64,000 bases of DNA from Alicycliphilus sp. UBA6560 (GCA_002434305.1 DJJU01000012.1:124001-188000), one strand, 5' to 3'; positions 1-9,174 are shown, numbered from the stretch's first letter. Numbers and translations are program-made. The notes: generated from the letters alone by a model not told the origin.

Positions 1-1036
1 GCGTCAGCGCTCCCCAGCGCGGCTGCGGCGCGCGGTGGCGCCACCAATCCCACCAGCCGCGCAGCGAGCCCCAGCCGTAGCCCAGGTGGTAGGCCGCGAT
101 GACCGCCACCGCGCGCGCGGCCACGCCCGGCCCAACGCGCATGCCGGCGACGGCCAGGGCCAGCAGCAGGCCGTAGGCCAGCAACAGCGCGGCCAGGGGC
201 ATGGTGCTCCAGGCCAGGGCCAGGCCGGCGCCCGCCATCAGCGCCAGCACGAAGGCGGCGGGCACCAGGTGGCGCCATGCGGCGGCCTGGCCGTGCTTGG
301 CGATGACGAAGGGCTTCCAGTAGCCGTACTGCTGGTACTGGCGAAAGACCTGGCCCAGGCGCGCGCGCGGATGGTAGGTGCTGCGGATGCGCGGGCTCTG
401 CCAGATGCGGCCGCCAGCGCGACGCAGGCGCAGGTTGTGCTCGTCGTCCTGGTTGCGCACCAGTTGCTCATCGAAGCCGCCCACGCGCTGGAAGGTGGCG
501 CGCGGCCAGCAGCCCAGGTAGACGGTGTCCACTTCGCCCTCGTATCCGAGGTCGCGCGAGCGTGCGCCGCCGGCCACCCAGGGCGACTGAAAGGCCGCGG
601 CTACGGCGCGTTGCATGGGGGTGGCGCCCTGGGCGCGCCAGGGTCCACCCACGTTATCGGCGTCGGTCTGCTGCAGCACGGCGATGCACTGGGCCAGGTA
701 GTCGGGGGCGTATTCGCTGTGGATGTCCAGCCGGGCAATCACGGCGCCTCGCGCGGCGGCGAGGCAGCGGTTCAGCCCTGTGGAGACGATGCGCCCCGGG
801 TTGTCCAGCCAGCGAAAGCGCGTGTCCTGGTCGCACCAGCGCTGCAGCAGATCGCGTGTGCCGTCGTCGCTGCCGCCGTCGGCGATCAGCACTTCCATGT
901 GCCAGCCGTGCGGCAGCTGCTGGCGGGCCACGCTGGCGCAAAACGCCAGGATGTGCGCCTGCTCGTTGCGGCAGGGGGCGATGACGGTGACCAGCTGCGG
1001 CGTGCCGCCGCCGGCGGCGAGGGGCGCAACGGTCAT
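1..1036 (-). CDS. Family 2 glycosyltransferase, ExoA-like (cut by left window edge)
   Basis: Reading frame of about 345 codons with no stop before the window edge, so the C-terminus is missing. It starts at ATG 1036 (MTVAPLAAGG). A GT-A fold is indicated by PCRNE near residue 20, DGGSDDGT near 53, a DxD-like LDIHSEY near 103 and the QDDEHNLR block near 192. Two or more hydrophobic segments follow from about residue 255, as in succinoglycan ExoA-type membrane-associated glycosyltransferases. It probably adds a sugar to a lipid-linked exopolysaccharide repeat unit at the inner membrane. It is the last visible gene of the block ugd, flippase, methyltransferase, glycosyltransferase on the same strand. 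The exact donor and linkage cannot be told from sequence. Confidence 0.85.
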   Translation of the reverse strand, partial: MTVAPLAAGGGTPQLVTVIAPCRNEQAHILAFCASVARQQLPHGWHMEVLIADGGSDDGTRDLLQRWCDQDTRFRWLDNPGRIVSTGLNRCLAAARGAVIARLDIHSEYAPDYLAQCIAVLQQTDADNVGGPWRAQGATPMQRAVAAAFQSPWVAGGARSRDLGYEGEVDTVYLGCWPRATFQRVGGFDEQLVRNQDDEHNLRLRRAGGRIWQSPRIRSTYHPRARLGQVFRQYQQYGYWKPFVIAKHGQAAAWRHLVPAAFVLALMAGAGLALAWSTMPLAALLLAYGLLLALAVAGMRVGPGVAARAVAVIAAYHLGYGWGSLRGWWDWWRHRAPQPRWGALT

Positions 1037-1097
1037 TGGGCGACCTCCGTGCTCCGCAGTGCGGCGCACGCTTGCTTGGGACGGCCCGGCGCGGCGC

Positions 1098-1760
1098 TCA
1101 TGCCGGCGCGCCGCCGCCGCAGCGGAAGTAGTAGTGGTAGCGGTGCAGGGGAAAAACCCCGCTGTCCACGGCGCCCCAGCGCTCGCGCATGGCGGCCTCC
1201 AGGGCGCTGCGGCGCGTGCGCCAGTGCGATGCGATCTCCCAGTAGTGCCCGTCGGTCAGCCGCCGCCGGCACGGGATGCGCAAGCCCAGCGCCACGTTGA
1301 TGAAGCGGTTGTGGATGCCCAGCCGCCCGGCCAGCCCCAGCCAGGGGAAGTGCCCCGGCAGCGAGATGAAGGCCCGCGGCGCCAGCGCACGCAGTGCATC
1401 CAGCTGCGCGCCGAATTGCTCGAAGGGGATGTGCTCCAGCACTTCGCAGCACGAGACCACGTCGAACGACTCGCCCGCCAGCAGCGCCGGCAGCTGGTCC
1501 AGCGGCGCGCACAGGTCGGCGCCTAGGCCAGGATTGATGTCGGCCGTCACCACCTCGATGCCGGCCTGGCGCAGGAAGGTGGAAACGAAGCCATTGCCCA
1601 CGCCCACCTCCAGCACCCGGCGCGGGCGCATGGCGTGCAGCTGCAGCACCTGGAAGGACATGGAGTGCAGGTGCTCGGGCGTGAAGTTGGCGTCGCCCAC
1701 GTAGTGGCCGCGAGCCAGTGCCGCCTCGCGCTGCGCGCCCACCCTGCCCTGCCTGCCCAT
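1098..1760 (-). CDS. SAM-dependent class I methyltransferase
   Basis: Start ATG 1760 (MGRQGRVGAQ) is preferred. An upstream ATG at 1790 would place the start inside the dispersed repeat element lying at 1785-1843. The glycine-rich SAM motif is LEVGVGNGF, followed by an acidic residue in VTADINP and by the post-motif CCEVLEHIPFEQF, typical of Methyltransf_11/UbiE-type enzymes. Length is about 220 residues. It lies between the flippase and the glycosyltransferase of the polysaccharide block, so a role in modifying a sugar or lipid intermediate is plausible, but the substrate is unknown. Position 62 bp upstream of the glycosyltransferase start on the same strand suggests co-transcription. Confidence 0.8.
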   Translation of the reverse strand: MGRQGRVGAQREAALARGHYVGDANFTPEHLHSMSFQVLQLHAMRPRRVLEVGVGNGFVSTFLRQAGIEVVTADINPGLGADLCAPLDQLPALLAGESFDVVSCCEVLEHIPFEQFGAQLDALRALAPRAFISLPGHFPWLGLAGRLGIHNRFINVALGLRIPCRRRLTDGHYWEIASHWRTRRSALEAAMRERWGAVDSGVFPLHRYHYYFRCGGGAPA

Positions 1761-1784
1761 GCGTTGCCCTTGCAAGAAAATTAA

Positions 1785-1843
1785 AACCAAATCAGCCTCC
1801 AGCGCCCGCCCATCAAGCGCTAGCAGCTATCAATTTTGATAAG
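1785..1843. repeat. Dispersed Comamonadaceae-type element, copy a
   Basis: Lies between the flippase stop and the methyltransferase start. It has the flank AAATCAGCCTCC, a decayed left arm AGCGCCCG, the right arm CAAGCGCT and the AGCAGCTATCAA flank. The left arm no longer pairs well with the right, so this is a partly decayed copy in the plus orientation (AGCTAT side to the right). Confidence 0.8.
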
Positions 1844-1854
1844 CCACGACCATT

Positions 1855-3030
1855 CTACGCAGCCGGCCGCACGGCCCGCAGCGCCAGCGCAATGTACGCC
1901 GCGTAGACCAGCGAGGCAGCCGCCGCGTACAGCACCGCCACGCCCACCACGCCGCCCCACCAATAGCCCGCCACGGCCGCGCCCAGCGCCGCGGCGCACA
2001 GCAAAGCCTGCAGCAACACGCTGGTGCCCAGCCAGCCGCGCCAGGCCGGCAGGAAGGCCACCGGGCTGGCCACCAGCCGCACGGCGCCCAGGGGCGCCAG
2101 CGCCACCACCACCCACACCAGCTCCTGCCCCTGGGCGGCAAAAAGCCACGGCACCACGGCCGGCGCCAGCGCCATTAGCGCCGCGTGCACCGGCAGCGAC
2201 AGCAGCGCCATGCGCATCAGCGCCGCCACCACGGCCGCGCGCGCGGCGCCGGCCACCACGCGCGCGCGCAGGTCGTCCGCCCAGGCCAGACCCAGCAGGC
2301 TGGTGGGCAGCATGGCTGCGCGCAGGCCCAGGGCGATGGCGCCGGCCGCCGCGTCGCCGCCCACCGCGCCCACGGCCAGCACCTGGCCGTGGTTGGCCAC
2401 GGTGTTGAGGGCCAGGCCCGTCCATTCCGCCCGGGCAAAGCGCCAGTGGGCGCGCAGCAGGCGGCGGTCCCATGCAGGCACCGACGCCCGCGCGCCCCGC
2501 AGCAGCGCCCAGGCCAGCCAGGCCGCGGCCGGCACGCTCCACGCGGCGGCGGCCGGCCGCTCCAGCGCGCAGGCCAGCAGCTGCAGCGGCACCATCAGCA
2601 GGGCGGGCAGCGCCCGCGCGGCCGCGGCGCTGGCCAGGCGGTGTGCGCGGGCCTGCTCGGTGGCGCGGATCTGCAGCAGCGCCAGCGGTCCCACGGCCAG
2701 CGCGCCGGCCGCCAGCCAGTGCGGCGCGCCACCGGCCAGTGCTGCCAATGCCAGCACGGCGACAGCCAGCGCCGCCGTCCAGGCCATCCGCCGTGCGCTG
2801 GTGAACAGGCGCAGGGCGCGGCGCTCGCGCGCATGCAACTGGCCGGCGTATTCCAGCCGCAGCGGGGCCAGCGCCGCCGCCACGCTGGCCAGGGCCAGCG
2901 CCTGGCTCCAGGCGCCGAAGGGCTGGGCACCCAGCCAGGTCGACAGCAGCCAGGCCGAGGCAAAGAAGGCGCCGTGCTGCGCCAGCGTGAAGGCGACGGC
3001 GGCGCGCACACCCTGGCCCAGGCTTTTCAC
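1855..3030 (-). CDS. Polysaccharide flippase/export membrane protein (Wzx-like)
   Basis: 391 residues, dominated by alternating hydrophobic helices (about 10-12) with short Arg-rich loops, as in the PST/MOP flippase superfamily. It starts at GTG 3030, which overlaps the ugd stop by 4 bp (GTGA), a sign of translational coupling. It probably moves a lipid-linked oligosaccharide across the inner membrane for surface polysaccharide assembly. No short diagnostic motif exists for this family, so the call rests on topology, length and context between ugd and glycosyl/methyltransferase genes. A more general polysaccharide biosynthesis membrane protein is the alternative reading. Confidence 0.7.
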   Translation of the reverse strand: MKSLGQGVRAAVAFTLAQHGAFFASAWLLSTWLGAQPFGAWSQALALASVAAALAPLRLEYAGQLHARERRALRLFTSARRMAWTAALAVAVLALAALAGGAPHWLAAGALAVGPLALLQIRATEQARAHRLASAAAARALPALLMVPLQLLACALERPAAAAWSVPAAAWLAWALLRGARASVPAWDRRLLRAHWRFARAEWTGLALNTVANHGQVLAVGAVGGDAAAGAIALGLRAAMLPTSLLGLAWADDLRARVVAGAARAAVVAALMRMALLSLPVHAALMALAPAVVPWLFAAQGQELVWVVVALAPLGAVRLVASPVAFLPAWRGWLGTSVLLQALLCAAALGAAVAGYWWGGVVGVAVLYAAAASLVYAAYIALALRAVRPAA

Positions 3031-4397
3031 CGCTGGCCGCGCCCCACGCCCTGGTAGACAAAGCCCTGGCGCTTGAGCTCGGCCGGGTCGAACAGGTTGC
3101 GCCCGTCGAAGATGACCGGCGCGCGCAGCGCCCGGCGCAGGGCAGCAAAGTCAGGGCTGCGGTAGATCTTCCATTCGGTGGCGATCACCAGCGCATCCGC
3201 CCCCTGGGCCGCCTGCAGCGGGCCGTCGCAAAAGGCCACGCGGGGTGCCAGCCGCGCGCACCGGGCGGGCGGGTCACCGGCCATCAATTGCTCCAGCGAA
3301 TGCACCAGCGGGTCGTGCGCCTGCACCCGTGCGCCGGCGGCCACCAGCCGGCGCACCACAGTGCGGCTGGGCGCCTCGCGCACGTCGTCGGTGCCTGGCT
3401 TGAAGGTCAGGCCCCACAGCGCGATCACCCGGCCGGCCAGCGAGCCGCCGAAGTGCTGCAGCACGCGCTGCACGAAGCGCTCGGCCTGGTCGGCGTTGAC
3501 GGCCTGCACGGCCTCGACCACGCGCAGGCGCTGGCCGGCGGCGCGCGCCGTGTGGCACAGGGCGGCTACGTCCTTTGGGAAACACGAGCCGCCGTAGCCC
3601 AGGCCGGCATAGATGAAGTCATAGCCGATGCGCCGGTCCGAGCCGATGCCGCGGCGCACCTGTTCGATGTCGGCGCCCACGGCGTCGGCCAGCGCCGCCA
3701 TGTCGTTCATGAAGCTGATCTTGGTGGCCAGCAGAGCGTTGGCGGCGTACTTAGCCAGCTCGGCGCTCTTCACGTCCATCACCACCATGCGCTCGTGGTT
3801 GCGGTTGAAGGGCGCGTAGGCACGGCGCAGCACGTCGGCCGCGCGCTCGCCGCCGCGGCCCTCGGGCACGCCGATGACGACGCGGTCCGGGCGCATGAAG
3901 TCGTCCACTGCCGCGCCTTCCTTGAGGAATTCGGGGTTGGAGGCCACGGCGAACGCCGGCACCCGTGCCAGCCGGCGCGCGGCCAATTCCTGGGCGATGG
4001 CGTCATGCACCCGCTGCGCCGTGCCCACCGGCACGGTGGACTTGTTGGCCACCACCAAAAAGCGCGACAGGTGCCGGCCCACGGCGTGCGCCACCTCCAT
4101 CACCTGCGACAGGTCGGCGCTGCCGTCCGGCGCCATGGGTGTGCCCACGGCGATGAACAGCACCTCGGCATGGCGCACGCCCTGCGCCAAGTCGGTGGCG
4201 AAGGCCAGCCGCCCGGCAGCCCGGTTGCGCGCCACCAGCTCCTGCAGGCCGGGCTCGTAAAGCGGCACCTCACCGGCCTGCAGCTGCGCCACGCGCGCGC
4301 TATTGCGCTCCACGCAAAGCACATGGTTGCCCAGTTCCGCGAAGCAGGCGCTGGAGACCAGGCCCACATAGCCCGCGCCGACGATGGTGATCTTCAT
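3027..4397 (-). CDS. ugd: UDP-glucose 6-dehydrogenase
   Basis: Oxidises UDP-glucose to UDP-glucuronate with two NAD+, supplying precursor for surface polysaccharide. The 456-residue protein begins with the Rossmann motif GAGYVG (7-12) and has GTPMAPDGSADL near 85-96, NPEFLKEG near 154, the central helix MDVKSAELAKYAANA near 207-221, the catalytic cysteine in YGGSCFPKD (Cys272) and the C-terminal GLTFKPGTDDVREAPS. All catalytic landmarks of the UDP-glucose/GDP-mannose dehydrogenase family are present, and GGSCFPKD favours UDP-glucose. It is the first gene of the minus-strand polysaccharide block and overlaps the flippase start. It diverges from lysS across a 149-bp gap that must hold both promoters. 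Confidence 0.95.
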   Translation of the reverse strand: MKITIVGAGYVGLVSSACFAELGNHVLCVERNSARVAQLQAGEVPLYEPGLQELVARNRAAGRLAFATDLAQGVRHAEVLFIAVGTPMAPDGSADLSQVMEVAHAVGRHLSRFLVVANKSTVPVGTAQRVHDAIAQELAARRLARVPAFAVASNPEFLKEGAAVDDFMRPDRVVIGVPEGRGGERAADVLRRAYAPFNRNHERMVVMDVKSAELAKYAANALLATKISFMNDMAALADAVGADIEQVRRGIGSDRRIGYDFIYAGLGYGGSCFPKDVAALCHTARAAGQRLRVVEAVQAVNADQAERFVQRVLQHFGGSLAGRVIALWGLTFKPGTDDVREAPSRTVVRRLVAAGARVQAHDPLVHSLEQLMAGDPPARCARLAPRVAFCDGPLQAAQGADALVIATEWKIYRSPDFAALRRALRAPVIFDGRNLFDPAELKRQGFVYQGVGRGQR

Positions 4398-4546
4398 GAT
4401 GGGTTGGCTGCGCTGTGGGGCCCGCCGCGCGGGCAGGGCCTAAAATCCGGCGATTGTCCCAAAGCGCGCACCGCGCCGGGCGGCCGGGCCAGCGCCCCGC
4501 CGCCCTCCCCCTCTTCCCCCTGCGTTCTTTCGCCTTTTTTCTGTCT

Positions 4547-6097
4547 ATGTCTTCCGACCAGCCCACCCCCGCCAACCCGCCCGTGGATGAAAACCAGCTC
4601 ATCGCCGAGCGCCGCGAGAAACTGCGGGAGCTGCGCGAGCGCCAGGGGCGCGGCGAAGGCGTGGCCTTTCCCAATGACTTCAAGCCCGCCCACCACGCCG
4701 CCGACCTGCAGGCCGCGCATGGCGGGCAGGAGGGCGATGCGCTGGAGGCCCAGGCCATCAGTGTGAGTGTGGCCGGCCGCATGATGCTCAAGCGCGTGAT
4801 GGGCAAGGCCAGCTTCGCCACGCTGCAAGACGGCTCGCTGGGCGACACCGGCGGACGCATTCAGCTGTACGTGACGCGCGACGCCGTGGGCGAGGAGGCC
4901 TACGCCGACTTCAAGCGCTGGGACCTGGGCGATATCCTGGGTGCCGAGGGCACCTTGATGAAGACCAAGACGGGCGAGCTCTCGATCAAGGTGACGCGCG
5001 TGCGCCTGCTGACCAAGAATCTGCGCCCCATGCCCGACAAGTTCCACGGCGTGGCCGACCAGGAGGTCAAGTACCGCCAGCGCTACGTCGACCTGATGAC
5101 CGACGAGGCCGCGCGCCGGCGCTTCGTGGCGCGCAGCAAGGCCATCAGCGGCCTGCGCGCCTTCATGGTGGAGCACGGCTTTCTGGAGGTGGAGACGCCC
5201 ATGCTGCACCCCATCCCCGGCGGCGCCAACGCCCGGCCCTTCGTCACGCACCACAACGCGCTGGACCAGGAGATGTTCCTGCGCATCGCGCCCGAGCTGT
5301 ACCTGAAGCGCCTGGTGGTGGGCGGCTTCGAGCGGGTTTTCGAGATCAACCGCAACTTCCGCAACGAAGGCATCTCGGTGCGCCATAACCCCGAGTTCAC
5401 GATGATGGAGTTCTACGCGGCGTACTGGAACTACCTGGACCTGATGGACTTCACCGAGGCCCTGGTGCGCGATGCCGCGCTGAAGGCCACGGGCAGTTTG
5501 CAGCTGACCTACGGCGGTCGCGCCGTGGACCTGTCGCAGCCCTTCGCCCGCCTGACCATCCGCGAGGCCATCTACCAGTACACCGAAGCCGGCGCCCACG
5601 TGGACGATGCCGCCTGGCTGGTCAGCGCTCTCAAGAAGCTGGGCATGACGGAAGAAAAGGACCGCCTGTCCACCCGCTCGCTGGCCAGCCTGCAGGTGCT
5701 GTACTTCGAGGAGACGGTGGAGGACAAGCTGTGGCAGCCGACCTTCATCATGGAGCACCCCACCGAGATCAGCCCGCTGGCACGCGCCAACGACGCCCGT
5801 CCCGAGGTGACCGAGCGCTTCGAGCTGTACATCACCGGCCGCGAGTTCGGCAACGGTTTCTCCGAGCTGAACGACGCCGAGGACCAGGTCGCGCGCTTTT
5901 CCGCCCAGGTGGCCGCCAAGGACAGCGGCGACGACGAGGCCATGTTCTTCGACCATGACTTTGTGCGCGCGCTGGAATACGGCCTGCCGCCCACCGGCGG
6001 CTGCGGCATCGGCATCGACCGGCTGATGATGCTGCTCACCGACAGCCCCAGCATCCGCGACGTGATCCTGTTCCCGGCCCTGCGCCGCGAGCACTGA
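4547..6097 (+). CDS. lysS: Lysyl-tRNA synthetase, class II
   Basis: Charges tRNA-Lys with lysine in the cytoplasm. The start is taken at ATG 4547 (MSSDQPTPAN), giving 516 residues, close to the usual 500-515. An open frame extends upstream to 4415 but has no family similarity. The N-terminal OB-fold anticodon-binding domain spans about 70-170. The class II core has motif 2 (FEINRNFRNEG) and motif 3 (GCGIGIDRLMML) near the C-terminus, and EHPTEISPLA precedes the substrate-binding ITGREFGNGFSELNDAEDQ segment. It is followed after 19 bp by a diguanylate cyclase gene. Confidence 0.96.
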   Translation: MSSDQPTPANPPVDENQLIAERREKLRELRERQGRGEGVAFPNDFKPAHHAADLQAAHGGQEGDALEAQAISVSVAGRMMLKRVMGKASFATLQDGSLGDTGGRIQLYVTRDAVGEEAYADFKRWDLGDILGAEGTLMKTKTGELSIKVTRVRLLTKNLRPMPDKFHGVADQEVKYRQRYVDLMTDEAARRRFVARSKAISGLRAFMVEHGFLEVETPMLHPIPGGANARPFVTHHNALDQEMFLRIAPELYLKRLVVGGFERVFEINRNFRNEGISVRHNPEFTMMEFYAAYWNYLDLMDFTEALVRDAALKATGSLQLTYGGRAVDLSQPFARLTIREAIYQYTEAGAHVDDAAWLVSALKKLGMTEEKDRLSTRSLASLQVLYFEETVEDKLWQPTFIMEHPTEISPLARANDARPEVTERFELYITGREFGNGFSELNDAEDQVARFSAQVAAKDSGDDEAMFFDHDFVRALEYGLPPTGGCGIGIDRLMMLLTDSPSIRDVILFPALRREH

Positions 6098-6116
6098 GCG
6101 AGCCCCGCCGCAGGCC

Positions 6117-7133
6117 ATGGGCTCCACTGTTGCGAGCGTTGCGCCCGAGCACGAGCCGTTTTGCGTGCTGGTGGTGGAAGACCAGGCATCGCTGCGCGCC
6201 CAGCTGTGCAGCGAGCTGCAGCGCGCAGGCGCCACCGAGGTGCTGCAGGCTGCCGACGCGGACGCCGCGCTGCAGCTGTTTCGCCTGCGCCGCCCCGACC
6301 TGGTGCTGCTGGACATCCGCCTGCCCGGCAGCGAGGACGGCTACTGGGTGGCCCAGCGCATGCGCGAGGCCGAGCCCGGCGGCTGGACGCCCATCATCTT
6401 CCTGTCGGGCCTGGATGGCGAGGTGGACGTATGGCGCGGCATCGAGGCCGGCGGCGACGATTACCTGGTCAAGCCCGTCCGGCCCATCGTGCTGGCGGCC
6501 AAGCTGCGCGCCATGCGCCGCCTGCGCGACATGCGCCGGCGCCTGGTGCAGCTGACCGAGGAGCTGCACCTGGCCAACCAGCGGCTCAACGAGATGGTGG
6601 AACTGGACCCCTTGACGGGCCTGGTCAACCGGCGCGGCTTCGACCGCATCCTGCACAGCGAGATCCTGGCCGCGCGCCGCGACGGCACGCCGCTGACGCT
6701 GATGTTGTGCGACCTGGACCACTTCAAACGCTACAACGACACGCTGGGCCATGTGCAGGGCGACGAATGCCTGAAGGCCGTCAGCCGCGTGCTGCACGAG
6801 GTCTGCGTGCGCCCGCGCGATGTGGCCGCACGTTACGGCGGCGAGGAGTTCGCGCTGATCCTGCCCAACACACCGCGCTCGGGCGCCATGACATTCGCGC
6901 GCGCCCTGGGCCGGCTGCTGGCCGGCCACGCCATCGCCCACCCCGATTCACCCGGCGGCGAGATGCTCACGCTCTCGGGCGGCATCACCACCTGCGTGCC
7001 CGATGGCACCACCAGCGCCGAGAGCATGCTGATGCGCGCCGACGAAGCTCTGTACGCGGCCAAGGCGCAGGGCCGCAACCGCTTCTTCAGCTTCGAGATG
7101 CAGATGGACACCATCGAGCAGCGCCACCTGTGA
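6117..7133 (+). CDS. Response-regulator diguanylate cyclase (REC-GGDEF)
   Basis: 338 residues. The receiver domain (about 15-135) carries the acidic pair ED at 21-22, the phospho-acceptor Asp66 in LLDIRLP and the conserved Lys119 in YLVKPV. A short helical linker, probably coiled coil, spans about 136-160. The GGDEF domain follows with DPLTGLVNRR near 164 and the active-site motif GGEEF at 241-245. The inhibitory RxxD site (RPRD, 232-235) lies exactly five residues upstream, so the protein should make c-di-GMP from GTP and be feedback-inhibited. It resembles WspR/PleD-type stand-alone output regulators. No cognate kinase is adjacent; it follows lysS by 19 bp and may be co-transcribed with it. 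Confidence 0.92.
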   Translation: MGSTVASVAPEHEPFCVLVVEDQASLRAQLCSELQRAGATEVLQAADADAALQLFRLRRPDLVLLDIRLPGSEDGYWVAQRMREAEPGGWTPIIFLSGLDGEVDVWRGIEAGGDDYLVKPVRPIVLAAKLRAMRRLRDMRRRLVQLTEELHLANQRLNEMVELDPLTGLVNRRGFDRILHSEILAARRDGTPLTLMLCDLDHFKRYNDTLGHVQGDECLKAVSRVLHEVCVRPRDVAARYGGEEFALILPNTPRSGAMTFARALGRLLAGHAIAHPDSPGGEMLTLSGGITTCVPDGTTSAESMLMRADEALYAAKAQGRNRFFSFEMQMDTIEQRHL

Positions 7134-7164
7134 CCCTGCGGCCCGCCCCGACTTTTCTGAACGC

Positions 7165-7812
7165 ATGCAATCGCGCCTGAAGCCCTACCTACCGCTGTGG
7201 ATGCACGACTGGCTGGACGTCATCGTGCCGCTGCTGCAACTGGCCCTGATCGCCCTGGCGGCGCTGATGCTGCAAAAGCTGCTGCAGCGCATCCTGCGCC
7301 GCGCCAGCGAGCACTACCAGTTCCCGCACGATCTGCTCAAGCCCGTGCGCAACGTGCTGCGCTGGCTGATCTACGGCGGCGCGCTGCTGCTGGCGCTGGA
7401 GCGCCTGGGCGTGTCGGCCAGCGTGCTGTGGACCGCCTTCACCGGTTTTGCCACCGTGGGCGCGGTAGCGTTTTTTGCGGCCTGGAGCGTGCTGTCCAAC
7501 CTGTTTTGCGCCCTGCTCATCGTCACCGTGGGGCCCTACCGCGTCGGCGACCACATCGAGCTGCTGGACAGCGGCGACAAGCCGGGCGCCCTGGGCCGCG
7601 TAGTGGACATCAACATGCTCTACACCACGCTGGAGGACGCCACCGCCCCGGAGCCGGGCACGCTGTTGCAGATCCCCAACGCGCTGATCTTCCAGCGCGT
7701 GGTGCGGCGCTGGCGCGCCGGCACGCCAGTGCCCGCCGAGCGCCTGGTACCGCTGGCCACGCCCGCAGTGGAACCCCTGCCGCAGACGCAGCGCGGTTCC
7801 AGCCTGCTGTAG
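7165..7812 (+). CDS. Small MscS-family mechanosensitive channel
   Basis: 215 residues. Two to three transmembrane helices lie in the first 110 residues, then the pore-lining TM3-like helix rich in Gly and Ala (FTGFATVGAVAFFAAWSVLSN) and the start of the beta domain, GPYRVGDHIELL. This is the layout of small MscS-type channels of the inner membrane, which release solutes on hypo-osmotic shock. The C-terminal alpha/beta cage is short, ending shortly after IPNALIFQRVVRRW. The gene lies 31 bp after the GGDEF gene on the same strand and is followed by an intrinsic terminator. Confidence 0.82.
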   Translation: MQSRLKPYLPLWMHDWLDVIVPLLQLALIALAALMLQKLLQRILRRASEHYQFPHDLLKPVRNVLRWLIYGGALLLALERLGVSASVLWTAFTGFATVGAVAFFAAWSVLSNLFCALLIVTVGPYRVGDHIELLDSGDKPGALGRVVDINMLYTTLEDATAPEPGTLLQIPNALIFQRVVRRWRAGTPVPAERLVPLATPAVEPLPQTQRGSSLL

Positions 7813-7906
7813 AAGTAGCCGCCGTAGCAAAATGCTGTGCGCTGCAATACCCGCACTTACCCTGTTGCTGGTTTCCGACGGCGGGATAAGCTGGCGGCCT
7901 TCGCCG

Positions 7907-7934
7907 CAGGCCCCTTCGGGGCCTGTTGATTTTT
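7907..7934 (+). terminator. Intrinsic terminator after the lysS-GGDEF-mscS run
   Basis: Perfect 8-bp stem CAGGCCCC/GGGGCCTG with the 3-nt loop TTC at 7907-7925, followed by TTGATTTTT. It separates the upstream run from livK, whose start is at 7968. Confidence 0.7.
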
Positions 7935-7967
7935 CCAGCTACCACTTTTGACAATCGAGACACCGAT

Positions 7968-9089
7968 ATGACCACTCCGTTTCGCATGCATTCCGTCATC
8001 GCCGCCCTGGGCCTGGCCGGCGCCGCCCTGCTGCTGCCCGCGCATGCGCAGATCAAGATCGCCATGGTCATGCCGACCACTGGCCCGCTGACCCAGTACG
8101 GTGACATGGTCAAGGAAGGCGTGACCACCGCCGTCGAACTGGCCAACGCCGCCGGCGGCGTGAACGGCAAGAAGATCGAGCTGGTCTCCATGGACGATGC
8201 CTGCGAGCCCAAGCAGGGCCCGGTGGCCGCCAACCGGGTGGTCAACGCCAAGATCGGCTACGTGGTCGGTCCCGTGTGCTCGGGCGCATCCATTGCCGCC
8301 GCCCCCATCTACAACAACGAAGGCGTGGTGGTGGTGACTCCCTCGGCCACGTCGCCCGCACTGACCGACGGCAAGAACTACCACTTCATCTTCCGCACCA
8401 TCGGCCGCGATGACCAGCAAGGCCCCTCGGCCGCCAAATTCATCGTCGAAAAGGCCAAGCCCAAGAAGGTCGCCGTGCTGCACGACAAGCAGTCCTACGG
8501 CCAGGGCATCGCCTCGTCCGTGCGCGACGATCTGAAGAAGGCCGGCGTGCAGGTCGCCCTGTTCGAAGGCATCAATGCCGGCGACAGCGACTACTCCGCC
8601 GTCATCACCAAGCTCAAGAGCGCCGGCGTGGACTTCGTCTACTACGGTGGCTACCACCCCGAGATGGGCCTGCTGCTGCGCCAGGCCAACGAGCAGGGCC
8701 TGAAGGTGCGCATGATGGGCCCCGAGGGCGTGGGCAACCCCGAGGTGAATGCCATTGCCGGCCCGGCCGTGGAAGGCATGCTGGTCACGCTGCCCGCCGA
8801 CTTCTCGGCCAACCCCAAGAACGCCGCCGTGGTGAAGGCATTCCAGGACAAGAAGCGCAACCCTTCCGGCGCCTTCCAGCTGACCTCGTTCGCCGCCACC
8901 CAGGCCATCCTGGATGGCATCAAGGCCGTGGGCGACGACCCCGCCAAGGTGGCCGACCACCTGCACAAGGCCACCGTCGAGACGGTGCTGGGCCCCGTGT
9001 CCTGGAACAAGCAGGGTGACCTGAACTCGTTCGACTTCCAGGTCTTCGAATGGCACAAGGACGGCAGCAAGTCGCCGGCCGCCAAGTAA
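7968..9089 (+). CDS. livK: Branched-chain amino-acid ABC transporter, periplasmic binding protein
   Basis: 373 residues. Start ATG 7968 (MTTPFRMHSV) is chosen because it opens directly onto a Sec signal peptide with a hydrophobic core AALGLAGAALLLP and an AHA cleavage site before QIKIAMVMP. The mature protein is a type I periplasmic binding fold with features typical of Leu/Ile/Val-binding proteins: TGPLTQYGDMVKEG, an early Cys pair (DDACEPK and GPVCSG) and SGASIAAAPIYN. It captures branched-chain amino acids or relatives for the LivHMGF permease encoded just downstream. A terminator-like hairpin after it suggests the binding protein is made in excess over the permease. Confidence 0.93.
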   Translation: MTTPFRMHSVIAALGLAGAALLLPAHAQIKIAMVMPTTGPLTQYGDMVKEGVTTAVELANAAGGVNGKKIELVSMDDACEPKQGPVAANRVVNAKIGYVVGPVCSGASIAAAPIYNNEGVVVVTPSATSPALTDGKNYHFIFRTIGRDDQQGPSAAKFIVEKAKPKKVAVLHDKQSYGQGIASSVRDDLKKAGVQVALFEGINAGDSDYSAVITKLKSAGVDFVYYGGYHPEMGLLLRQANEQGLKVRMMGPEGVGNPEVNAIAGPAVEGMLVTLPADFSANPKNAAVVKAFQDKKRNPSGAFQLTSFAATQAILDGIKAVGDDPAKVADHLHKATVETVLGPVSWNKQGDLNSFDFQVFEWHKDGSKSPAAK

Positions 9090-9106
9090 GCCTGCTGCTT
9101 CTCCAT

Positions 9107-9144
9107 GCACACCGGTGTGCGCTTCCCAGCGCGCACCGGTGTGC
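9107..9144. promoter_or_regulatory. Pair of palindromes between livK and livH
   Basis: A perfect 14-nt palindrome GCACACCGGTGTGC (9107-9120) is repeated after 10 bp as the near-palindrome GCGCACCGGTGTGC (9131-9144). Each can fold alone or the two can pair with each other as one long stem. They lie just upstream of the attenuator at 9152-9174. They could be an RNA processing or stabilising structure for livK mRNA, or a tandem operator. Function is inferred from position only. Confidence 0.5.
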
Positions 9145-9151
9145 TGCCATC

Positions 9152-9174
9152 GGGCCCCTCGTGGCCCTTTTTTT
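9152..9174 (+). terminator. Attenuator-like terminator between livK and livH
   Basis: Stem GGGCC/GGCCC around the loop CCTCGT (9152-9167), followed by seven T residues (9168-9174). It lies 62 bp after the livK stop and 22 bp before the livH start. Partial read-through here would give more LivK than LivHMGF. Confidence 0.7.

Noticed and set aside
35..1300. Long open frame on the plus strand over the glycosyltransferase and methyltransferase
   Set aside because: It runs antisense to two genes with clear family motifs and has only low-complexity Arg/Ala/Gly sequence, as expected from high-GC codon third positions.
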